In this document: positions 1-7,200 of the stretch, one piece after another
Layout: the number at the start of each line of letters is the position of its first letter
Numbering within the stretch: the first letter of the stretch is position 1
NCBI GenBank assembly: GCA_963693635.1
Contig: CAVOBC010000061.1
Coordinates: forward strand, 1 to 17,590
DNA: 17,590 nt
Direction: 5' to 3'
Source: CAVOBC01 sp963693635
GTDB lineage: Bacteria > Pseudomonadota > Gammaproteobacteria > Pseudomonadales > Azotimanducaceae
The notes under the pieces: generated by a model
The model's database searches: none
Told to the model about the DNA's origin: nothing
What the model saw: the letters and a program-made list of their open reading frames with translations, nothing else
Position numbers and translations under genes: made by a program

Positions 1-2302
1 CCAGAATCGTCTCGTCGCCACCGACAATGGTCCGGCCCTCTTTGCGGGGGGCGGTGATCGATGCGGCGGGAACCAGCGGCAGGTAGATGCTGAACACGGT
101 GCCTTCGCCTTCAGTGCTGTCCACGTCAATCAGGCCGTTGTGCTGCTTAACGATCCCGAATACGACCGCAAGGCCGAGTCCGGTCCCCGCACCCTCGGGC
201 TTGGTGGTGAAGAATGGCTCGAATACGTGGCGGCGGATGTCGGGCGACATGCCGGACCCGCTATCGGTGATTCTGAGCAGTCCATATTCGCCGATCTCAG
301 CCCAAGGGTTGAGGTCGGCAAACCCCTTGTCTACGCTCGCTGTCGCAGTTTCGATGACGAGTTGTCCGCCGTGTGGCATCGCGTCCCGCGCGTTGACGAC
401 GAGGTTGATCAGAATCTGCTCAAGCTGCCCGCGGTCGGCGAGCGCGTCGACTTCGTCATCGCTGGTGACGAGGCTGATCTCGATGTTGGCGGGGATGAGC
501 CGCTGGATCATGAGATCGAGGCCAGCGACGAGTTCGTTCAGGTCGAGCAATGACGGTTCGATAATCTGACGTCGGCTGAACGCGAGCAGTTGCTGGGTCA
601 TTTCTGCGGCGCGTTCGCCGGCAAGCTTGATTTCGTGCAGGTACACGCGGGGGTCTTCGCTGCTAATGCTGTCGTTTGCCGCGAGGTCGGTGTAGCCCAG
701 GATCGCAACCAGCAGGTTGTTAAAGTCATGGGCAACCCCGCCTGCGAGTTGGCCGATGGAGTCAATCTTTTGGGTCGCTTGCAGTTGTTGTTCGAGAATC
801 TTGCGTTCGTGCTCTTGTTGTTGGCGCTGGGAAATGTCGCGGACGATACCGGTGAAGTGGCGTTCATCGCGAAGCGTGTGAGCGGCAAATGAGACCTCAA
901 CCGGAAGGGTCTGGCCTGACCGTGTGAGTCCGTTCAGGCTGGCAGCAACCGGGAGCGCCCTGTCGCCACCGGTGGCAACCGCGTCGTCTTGCTTCCCGGT
1001 GGAGTCGACGGTATCGCTCCGAAGAATCTGGTAGATCGATGGCATGATCTCGGTGATGCTGGTACCGAGCAGGTCTGGCACATCAAAGTCGAACATTTGA
1101 TGCAGCGCCGGGTTTGCGAAGGTGATGATTCGATCAACATCGATCGTCACGATGCCGTCCTGGGCGGTCGTGGTGATGACCCGATAACTCTCTTCGCGCT
1201 CCTGAAGTTCAAGCGCAATATGCTTGCGTTCATTGATGTTGCGCACGGATGCCATGTAGCCGATCACAGCGCCCCTGTCGTTCCGTTCGAGGCGTGCGCG
1301 ACCTTCGATCCACTGATCGCTGCCGTCGGTGTGACGCAGTTGGACCTCGAAGACCACTGGCCTCGTATCATGTGCGCTGTGGCTCTCGACGTCGGTCAGG
1401 GCCGGAAGTGATTGATTGGCGGGCGTCGTCAGCAGATCGTCCAGATTCATGCCGCAAACCTGCTCGGCGGGTCTGCCACTCAGTTGCTCAATGCCGTCGC
1501 CGCAAAACGTGACCTTGAGCGCCGGATCCAGATGCAGAACGACCTCGTCGTGATGCGCGGGCATGGTTCCGCCAGCACTGTCCGTTCGTGTTCGCTGCAG
1601 CTGCTCCTCGGTGAACCGGAGCTTCGTTGTAAGGAGGGTTTGGTGGTATTCGAGGTCGTGTAGTCGGACGGCATGCACGTTGATCCGCTGCCATAGTTGT
1701 CGGGCACGCCGCGCTTCGCCGCCGCGGTCCCGGTAGTTCACGACGAAGTGGGCGCCGCCGCCGGTCGCCTGGTACTCGACCTCGGCTTTCTGCAAACCCA
1801 GCGCCTCGGGCGCGCCGATGATTTGTCCGACGAGGGAAAGGTGCAGCGCGTCTGACGGCGAATAGCCGGGGAGCATTTGCAAATCCAGGTGCATGACGCC
1901 GGATGCGGGTTCTGATGTGCTGATCTCGAGCGGCAACGCGCGGGCGATCTCGCCGGATTCGCCGAACCGCGCGAGCAGTTCATCGCGAACGCTGTAGGTG
2001 AGCCGGCGGAGCAATGGCACGGCGTATCGGGACGCCGCGGCGGCCCGCGCGAGTTCGATCATTTCGACCTGGTTCAGATGTTCGTTGAGGTGGCTGATGA
2101 AAACCCGATACGAGACCCAGTCCGTGAAGCGGTTGGGATTGGTCAGATGGTCGCGTGAGTAAGGCAGGTTCTTGAAGAGGTCCTGGGACGAGATCGGCTT
2201 GCCGACCTGGAGCAGCCAGGAGATATTTCGACACGAGGCTTCTCCCAGCTTGGACAGATGTTCGAGATCGCCGAGGGCAAGGCGATTATCAGGCGTGTTC
2301 AT
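1..2302 (-). CDS. Hybrid sensor histidine kinase (PAS-PAS-HisKA-HATPase-receiver), 3' end cut by window edge
   Basis: I read one open frame from the ATG at 2302 to the left edge (about 767 codons). Residues 1-215 form an N-terminal region I do not recognise. A coiled-coil-like linker follows (about 215-245), then two PAS domains (about 247-360 and 368-492). The second ends in GIVRDISQRQ, a typical PAS exit. The HisKA H-box is GGVAHDFNNLL with phospho-acceptor His525. The ATPase domain has the N-box LVVNARDAM (about 634), G1 DSGSGM (about 681), F-box FEPFFTT and G2 GTGLGL (about 705). After YLPL come GRTIVGGDETIL residues that normally begin a receiver domain, so the protein is a hybrid kinase. 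No transmembrane segment is evident, so it is probably cytosolic. The start has GGAAG about 8 nt upstream and overlaps the stop of the preceding gene as ATGA, so translation is probably coupled. The signal sensed is unknown. Confidence 0.9.
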   Translation of the reverse strand, partial: MNTPDNRLALGDLEHLSKLGEASCRNISWLLQVGKPISSQDLFKNLPYSRDHLTNPNRFTDWVSYRVFISHLNEHLNQVEMIELARAAAASRYAVPLLRRLTYSVRDELLARFGESGEIARALPLEISTSEPASGVMHLDLQMLPGYSPSDALHLSLVGQIIGAPEALGLQKAEVEYQATGGGAHFVVNYRDRGGEARRARQLWQRINVHAVRLHDLEYHQTLLTTKLRFTEEQLQRTRTDSAGGTMPAHHDEVVLHLDPALKVTFCGDGIEQLSGRPAEQVCGMNLDDLLTTPANQSLPALTDVESHSAHDTRPVVFEVQLRHTDGSDQWIEGRARLERNDRGAVIGYMASVRNINERKHIALELQEREESYRVITTTAQDGIVTIDVDRIITFANPALHQMFDFDVPDLLGTSITEIMPSIYQILRSDTVDSTGKQDDAVATGGDRALPVAASLNGLTRSGQTLPVEVSFAAHTLRDERHFTGIVRDISQRQQQEHERKILEQQLQATQKIDSIGQLAGGVAHDFNNLLVAILGYTDLAANDSISSEDPRVYLHEIKLAGERAAEMTQQLLAFSRRQIIEPSLLDLNELVAGLDLMIQRLIPANIEISLVTSDDEVDALADRGQLEQILINLVVNARDAMPHGGQLVIETATASVDKGFADLNPWAEIGEYGLLRITDSGSGMSPDIRRHVFEPFFTTKPEGAGTGLGLAVVFGIVKQHNGLIDVDSTEGEGTVFSIYLPLVPAASITAPRKEGRTIVGGDETIL

Positions 2303-3030
2303 GCGCTCGCTTCCGGTTCGGCGTTGCGTTGCTCTTCGAGCTTCGCGCGGCACAGGTTCGCGATTTCGGGATACGTCCACAGATCTTCGGTACCTTTGGC
2401 GGTGATCTGATAGGTGCCCCTGGCGATCCGCTGAAACCAGCCGTAGAAATTCGACGACAGGATGCTCGTCGTCCTGGCACCGGTGCCGAGGTTGCGCAAC
2501 GCGCCGGGTGTCGTCGGCCCGACCTCGCGCAGGCACCAGGCGACGTAGATTGCCGACTCCCGGTATGCCGTGACGAGCTTGGTGCGCGTGCTGCCAGCAA
2601 CGTTGTAGTCGCCCGAGCGCTCGGCGACTTCCGTGATCACAGCGCGGCGTTTCGCTGAGACCTTGCGCCTGCGGTATGGGAGCGGGTCGAACACGACCTG
2701 GACCGGCTTGATGCGGGCCGGGTCGACCGTGATGAGCCCCAACTCAAGTTGACGCAGGATGCGTTTGACGCCTTTCCAGTGGCTGCTGCGTCGGGTGCTC
2801 CGTTTTTTGGTCTCGGGTGCCGGGACGGCGACGTAAACAGACTCCGAGATCCGCTGGCGATCGGTCGCCTGAACGAGTAATTCCATGTTGGCGCTGGTCT
2901 TGAGTTCCACGACGACCATGTCGTCCCCTTTCATTGCGACAACATCGCAGTCCCGAACCTCCGCCCGCACGGTGTACCCGTTTGTCTCGAAGAATCGCTT
3001 GATGGGGGCGTAGAGGTCGGTTTCTTTCAA
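2299..3030 (-). CDS. DUF2161-type PD-(D/E)XK nuclease-like protein
   Basis: The protein matches the DUF2161 family pattern from memory. It begins ETDLYAPIKRFFETNGYTV, followed by RDCDVVAMKGDDMVVVELK, which is the PD-(D/E)XK-like core (Asp, then Glu-x-Lys), and by LVQATDRQRISESVYVAVP. The C-terminal half resembles a winged-helix segment (TPGALRNLGTGARTTSILSSNFYGWF...GTYQITAKG). The family is annotated as nuclease/phosphodiesterase-like but its role is not established. The start is uncertain. There is no in-frame ATG or GTG, and the frame is open from a TTG at 3120. I prefer the TTG at 3030 (243 aa) because it lies directly before the conserved ETDLYAP block and excludes a 19-bp tandem repeat. 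Neither start has a good ribosome site. The stop overlaps the histidine kinase start (ATGA), so the two are probably cotranscribed. Confidence 0.8.
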   Translation of the reverse strand: MKETDLYAPIKRFFETNGYTVRAEVRDCDVVAMKGDDMVVVELKTSANMELLVQATDRQRISESVYVAVPAPETKKRSTRRSSHWKGVKRILRQLELGLITVDPARIKPVQVVFDPLPYRRRKVSAKRRAVITEVAERSGDYNVAGSTRTKLVTAYRESAIYVAWCLREVGPTTPGALRNLGTGARTTSILSSNFYGWFQRIARGTYQITAKGTEDLWTYPEIANLCRAKLEEQRNAEPEASA

Positions 3031-3042
3031 AGCCTTGATCCG

Positions 3043-3090
3043 TGGTGGGTATAGATCCGCCTGGTGGGTATAGAGCCGGCTGGTCGGTAG
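3043..3090. repeat. 19-bp imperfect tandem repeat (about 2.5 copies)
   Basis: Units start at 3043 (tggtgggtatagatccgcc) and 3062 (tggtgggtatagagccggc), with a decayed third copy from 3081 (tggtcggtag). The array sits just upstream of, or inside, the uncertain 5' end of the DUF2161 gene. The rest of the gap to mpl (3091-3244) shows nothing else I can support. Confidence 0.7.
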
Positions 3091-3244
3091 CAGCCGTCTC
3101 GGAGGTAGGGAACCAGGCAACTCTCGGGTCCCGAGCGGGCTGTCTGTATGGTCGAGCGCCGTGTTTCACAACAGGGCCTCCACGGTGGTTGTTCATCACG
3201 CGCCGTTCGTATCTTGGCCAAATCTGAGCGGTCCGGCAAACATG

Positions 3245-4621
3245 TCACACCGGTTTGGCCGTGTTCTCGCGGAACAGCGTAACGAGTCGTTCGCGGAAAC
3301 CGCCGAAGCCACCGTTGCTCATTACGACAAAGTGCTGATTGGTGCCGGGGCGATAGCGCTGCTCAAGATGGCGGAGGATGTCGCCAACAACGCCGAGGAC
3401 CGTCGCGTTTTCCGCGTCGACCGCGCGTTCGATGTCCCAATCTATGGGGGCGGGTTTGAACCAGACGGTGTGATCTGCGGCTTCTGTGGCGGATCGTAGT
3501 GACGTCGCGTGAGTACCCTTGCGCATGGTATGCGAAGCGGGCTCGATGACCGCGATGATCTCGGCATTGTCGCCGATTTTCTGGCGCAGTCCCCGCAGTG
3601 TTGTTTCAATGGCAGTTGGGTGATGAGCGAAGTCGTCGTAGACCACGGTCGATCCATGCCTGAAGATGACCTCCATCCGGCGTTTGACGCCTTCAAATGA
3701 GCTGAGCGCCGCGCAGGCGTCGGCAACGTTTACGCCAACGTGATGCGCGGCGGCGACGGCGGCAAGCGCATTGCGGATGTTGTGCTCGCCAGACAGAGCC
3801 CAGTTGATGTCCCCGCTTTGCTCGTGAAACCTGACACTGAACTGACCGGCATCGCGGGTCGACGTGGACGCCCGCCAGTCGCCTGTCGCAAGGTTAAAGG
3901 ACTGCCTGGGTGTCCAGCAGCCGATGTCGATGACGGCATCCAGGTTTTCATCACCGGCGGCGTGAAGGATCAGGCCGTTCTCGGGGACCGTGCGCAGGAG
4001 CAGGGCGAACTGGTCCTTGATCGCCGCAAGATCGGGAAAGATGTCGGCGTGGTCGAACTCAAGGTTGTTAAGGACAAGCGTCTGTGGTTTGTAATGCAGA
4101 AACTTGGAGCGGCGGTCGAAATACGACGTGTCGTACTCATCGGCTTCGATCACAAAGAGGCGTCCGCCGCCCAGTGCCGCAGATCGCCCGGAATTTAAGG
4201 GGACGCCGCCGATAAGATAGCCCGGGTCCATGCCCGCCGTTGTCAGAATGTGAGTGAGCATGCTCGCGGTCGTGGTCTTGCCATGGGTGCCGGCGACCGC
4301 CAGTACATGCCGGTCTGCGAGCAGATAGCGACCGAGCCACCCGGCGCCCGAGGTGTACGGCAGACGTTCGGCAAGTACGTACTCGACGGCCGGGTTACCA
4401 CGCGGTAGCCCGGCGTTGCCAATGATGACGAGATCGGGCCGGTCGTCAAATGCGCGCTCATCGAAACCCTCGTGGAGCGTAATCCCGGCGTCGCTGAGTT
4501 GGGTGCTCATGGGTGGATAGACGTTCTTGTCTGAGCCGGTCACCCGGTGGCCAAGGTCGCGCGCGAGGAGCGCAATGCTGCCCATGAGCGTACCGCAGAT
4601 GCCGAGAATGTGAAGGTGCAT
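3245..4621 (-). CDS. mpl: UDP-N-acetylmuramate:L-alanyl-gamma-D-glutamyl-meso-diaminopimelate ligase
   Basis: This is the Mur-ligase-family enzyme that attaches recycled murein tripeptide (L-Ala-gamma-D-Glu-meso-Dap) to UDP-MurNAc using ATP, in the cytosol, as part of cell-wall recycling. The start at 4621 gives MHLHILGICGTLMGSIALLARDLGH, the characteristic Mpl N-terminus. The resulting 458 aa closely matches the usual length of about 457. A purine-rich GGGGGGAT lies about 10 nt upstream. An in-frame ATG at 4675 would add 18 atypical residues, so I rejected it. The ATP-binding P-loop GTHGKTTT is at 111-118. The central domain has the Mur-ligase motifs NNLEFDHADIF and LSGEHNIRNALAAVA, and DDFAHHPTAIE lies in the C-terminal domain. 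The gene is intact. It is transcribed away from the MFS gene, with a palindrome in between. Confidence 0.96.
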   Translation of the reverse strand: MHLHILGICGTLMGSIALLARDLGHRVTGSDKNVYPPMSTQLSDAGITLHEGFDERAFDDRPDLVIIGNAGLPRGNPAVEYVLAERLPYTSGAGWLGRYLLADRHVLAVAGTHGKTTTASMLTHILTTAGMDPGYLIGGVPLNSGRSAALGGGRLFVIEADEYDTSYFDRRSKFLHYKPQTLVLNNLEFDHADIFPDLAAIKDQFALLLRTVPENGLILHAAGDENLDAVIDIGCWTPRQSFNLATGDWRASTSTRDAGQFSVRFHEQSGDINWALSGEHNIRNALAAVAAAHHVGVNVADACAALSSFEGVKRRMEVIFRHGSTVVYDDFAHHPTAIETTLRGLRQKIGDNAEIIAVIEPASHTMRKGTHATSLRSATEAADHTVWFKPAPIDWDIERAVDAENATVLGVVGDILRHLEQRYRPGTNQHFVVMSNGGFGGFRERLVTLFRENTAKPV

Positions 4622-4707
4622 GGCTTGTGAATCCCCCCGGATTAATCTTGCTTTCCCAATGAGGGACTCCGCCACGGAGGCATGGATTTCGCGATCGCTT
4701 TGCGAGT

Positions 4708-4724
4708 TGCCAATGGCATTGGCA
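4708..4724. promoter_or_regulatory. 17-bp perfect palindrome between mpl and the MFS gene, candidate operator
   Basis: TGCCAATG and CATTGGCA are exact inverted repeats around a single central G. The site is 86 nt upstream of the mpl start and in the divergent gap, a usual place for a repressor or activator site. A second, weaker inverted repeat (CTCATG-tcac-CATGAG) lies at 4803-4818. The stretch 4622-5026 otherwise holds no gene I can support, only low-quality promoter-like AT-rich sequence near 4790-4802. Confidence 0.45.
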
Positions 4725-5026
4725 CCCGGGTTACTCGGACCAAATCGACATTGCTGAGCCGCTTTTTTGTCGAGATCGGCTGAGACCCGCGATATTTAAT
4801 AACTCATGTCACCATGAGAGTGCAGGAGAGCACCTTTTAGCAATCTGTCGGATCATCGCGGCCATTGTAGCCCGTGAACGGATCGTCGCAGGGTACGCCA
4901 ACGCTGATTTGGTTTTTGATGGCGACCTCGCCCCGGGCGGCCGTGGCGGGGCGATGGCCTGATTGTTGTGGGTCGTGGCTGGTGTCTCGGGTATTCTTGC
5001 GCGCTCGCCAGCACAGACGGTCCTTT

Positions 5027-6256
5027 TTGAAACCCATCCACTACTTCTTCCTCGGCACCGGCAGTTGGTTTCTGGCGTATGGGTTGCAGTCAGTTATCTT
5101 TGCCTGGCTGGTGACGATGGTGCTGAACGAATCGGCGGCGATGGTCGGGGTCGCGCAAATGGCGTTCCTGGCACCCGCCATGTTTCTCATGCTGCTTGGC
5201 GGCAGTCTGGCGGACCATTTTGGGGGCCGGCGCCTGGCGCTCGCCGGGCACGCGCTGGCGGCGTTTGCGCCGCTTTTTCTGTGTATCGCTACGTTGCTGG
5301 GCGATCTGAGTTATTCCCTCGTGATCGTCTTCGCAGTCATCATGGGTTGTGCTCAATCACTGGTGACGCCTGCGAGGGACGGTCTGGTTGCCGTCGTCGC
5401 TGGTGGCCGAATTCAGCGCGTCGTGGTCCAGGCGAGCATGATCCAGTTCGGGATCCAGATGTGTGGGCTCCTGATTGCCTCGAAGGCGGATCAGGTTGGT
5501 GCTTCGGTGATGCTCTTCCTGCAATTTTCGATCCTTGCGGCCGGTTGCGTGACCTATTACCTGATGAAGGTAGAGCGCCACGAGCGGCGCGAGGTCGACG
5601 CGCACATCTTTCGGCACATGGCGGTGTCGATTTACGAGGGTTTTCTCACCGTCAGGGCCTCGCCATCGATGCGCATTGTTGTGGCCCAGAACTGCGCCGT
5701 CGGCATCTTCTTCATGGGCTCCTATATCGTCAGCATGCCGCTCCTGATACGCGACATCTATGCCGGGTCGTCGGCGGAGTTGTCGTACATCAACACGGCC
5801 AATGCGTTCGGTCTCGTGATCACCATTTTTATCCTGCTGCGATTGGGCGACGTGTATCGCCAGGGGCGGGCCATGCTGATTGCCCATGGCCTCGGATGTC
5901 TCTTCCTCGGTTCGATGGGGATGGGCTTTTCGTTCGAGATGGTTGTCGGTCTGGCTTTTTGCTGGGGGCTGTGTGGCGGGATTGGTATGACGATGTCGCG
6001 CACCATCATGCAGGAAGGCGCGCCCCCTGATCAGCGGGCAAGGATGATGGCGTTCTACTCCTTCTCGTTCATGGGTGCGGGCCCGGTAGGAGCGCTCTTC
6101 AACGGATTCCTGGTCGACTGGTTTGACCCGGGCACGGCCCTGATGATCTCGTCGGGCCTGATGCTGGTATCGGTGACCACGATTCGTCTCACGGCCGGAC
6201 TGTGGCACGTGGACTCAAGGGATGGCCCGGCGGAAGTCCTTTCCGAAGTCAGGTGA
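5027..6256 (+). CDS. Major facilitator superfamily transporter (MFS_3/EntS-like exporter)
   Basis: This is a polytopic inner-membrane protein with about 12 predicted membrane segments, beginning YFFLGTGSWFLAYGLQSVIFAWLV. The MFS loop 2-3 signature appears as GGSLADHFGGRRLALAGH. LVTPARDGLVAVVAG and SRTIMQEGAPPDQRARMMAFYSFSFMGAGPVGALFNGFLVDWFDP match the MFS_3/'transmembrane secretion effector' branch (EntS-type), whose members export small molecules. The substrate cannot be inferred. The frame is open from an ATG at 4874, but its first 50 residues are not transporter-like and it has no ribosome site. I prefer a TTG at 5027 (409 aa, usual for 12-TM MFS proteins), though a GTG at 4982 is possible. 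The stop codon lies inside the first unit of a 20-bp tandem repeat. Confidence 0.85.
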   Translation: MKPIHYFFLGTGSWFLAYGLQSVIFAWLVTMVLNESAAMVGVAQMAFLAPAMFLMLLGGSLADHFGGRRLALAGHALAAFAPLFLCIATLLGDLSYSLVIVFAVIMGCAQSLVTPARDGLVAVVAGGRIQRVVVQASMIQFGIQMCGLLIASKADQVGASVMLFLQFSILAAGCVTYYLMKVERHERREVDAHIFRHMAVSIYEGFLTVRASPSMRIVVAQNCAVGIFFMGSYIVSMPLLIRDIYAGSSAELSYINTANAFGLVITIFILLRLGDVYRQGRAMLIAHGLGCLFLGSMGMGFSFEMVVGLAFCWGLCGGIGMTMSRTIMQEGAPPDQRARMMAFYSFSFMGAGPVGALFNGFLVDWFDPGTALMISSGLMLVSVTTIRLTAGLWHVDSRDGPAEVLSEVR

Positions 6257-6302
6257 AATGGTCCGAAGTCGGCTGAAGGAGCCTGAAGTCAGGTGCAACG
6301 GC
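6243..6302. repeat. 20-bp imperfect tandem repeat, three copies
   Basis: Units begin at 6243 (ccgaagtcaggtgaaatggt), 6263 (ccgaagtcggctgaaggagc) and 6283 (ctgaagtcaggtgcaacggc). The first unit contains the last codons and stop of the MFS gene, so the array overlaps its 3' end. Confidence 0.8.
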
Positions 6303-6911
6303 TTGACCCGAGGTACAAACGGCCACGTCTCCCGTCCGAGGTTCGTGTGCACTTTGTCCATGGGCAGGCCTCTGCGGAGAGGCTGGCCGCTCGGCTTCGA
6401 CCGGTTCGCGCGATCCATGTGACCTGCGCTTCATGTGATGGCGGGGGTGATCCGGCGTCCGCGAAGTTGGCCTCGATTGCGTCTTTGATCAAAACGACGT
6501 TCTGAAGGTTCTTGTTGAAGTCGATGACGGTGGCGCGAAGGCGCGGTCGGCTCATGATCCGCACCTTCGACTCCGTGTTGTTAATGCGCCGCGTGACGAT
6601 TCGGATGCGCTCACCGCCAGGACAGCGGATGCCGTTCGCGCGTGGATGACGAGACCTGTCAGGTCCGTTTGTTCAATCGTCAGGTCCGGATCGTTGGTCG
6701 TGCCGCACAGCGCGTTCACGCAGAGTGCATGCACTTCTTCGGCAGGCCTTGCGAAGGTGAGGTCGATTTCCTGGTGGACACGACGTCGCGAGACGTCAAA
6801 GCCTTTTCGGCTAACCGGTCGGTCGCAGTCGGAAGAGAATCTGTCGAACACCGCCCCGCCGATGATGGCGGCCGCCGCGGCGATAATGCAGGCGAGATCT
6901 GCTGAGGCCAT
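6289..6911 (-). pseudogene. Frameshifted small secreted/lipoprotein-like gene (possibly DUF3568-like)
   Basis: Two minus-strand frames look like parts of one protein. The upstream frame (ATG 6911; open further upstream without a clear start) gives a hydrophobic signal-like stretch (GAIIGGLALASTSAMASADLACIIAA, counting upstream codons). It continues with QEIDLTFARPAEEVHALCVNAL and DLTIEQTDLTGLVIHAR. From about 6645 the sense continues in the neighbouring frame as GERIRIVTRRINNTESKVRIMSRPRLRATVIDFNKNLQNVVLIKDAIEANF, which runs on to a stop at 6289, probably past the natural end. The pattern (signal, E-x-D-x-T-F-A-R-P, beta strands, terminal helix) resembles small DUF3568-type lipoproteins, but that assignment is tentative. 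It is either a decayed gene or a one-base sequencing error. Confidence 0.45.
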
Positions 6912-7190
6912 CGCGCTTGTCGAGGCCAGGGCCAGACCGCCAATGATCGCGCCGGAGGTAACGCGATTCGCCAGTACTTGGACACGAGGGGGTGCTCTTT
7001 GTCGGTAAGTGAAGAGCAGTCTAGGTCTGACAAATTGATATTGTTATGGCAGAGGCCGCCCATACGGCAGCCACGTCATTCCGGCTGGCTCAACCGGGGC
7101 CGAATGTGTGAAGCTCTCTGTTCAGGTTTTTGAACGAGCGGCGGGCATTCGACGTGGGAGGCCCCCTCGGCGGACGATTTCTTAGCAACT

Positions 7191-7195
7191 GGAGG
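7191..7195 (+). promoter_or_regulatory. Ribosome binding site of the peroxiredoxin gene
   Basis: A strong GGAGG (ctggaggacgcg before the ATG) stands 5 nt upstream of the start at 7201. It shows that the 5' half, before the in-frame TGA, is actively translated rather than a random remnant. The gap 6912-7190 shows no other gene, only AT-rich promoter-like sequence near 7030-7045. Confidence 0.8.
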
Positions 7196-7200
7196 ACGCG

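Noticed and set aside
4803..4818. CTCATG-tcac-CATGAG inverted repeat as an operator
   Set aside because: The arms are only 6 bp. It is recorded under the 4708-4724 entry but is too short to support separately.
5357..6208. Long minus-strand open frame (283 codons) opposite the MFS gene
   Set aside because: It is a shadow of the transporter: rich in His/Arg/Gln, with no domain pattern and opposite a clear membrane protein.
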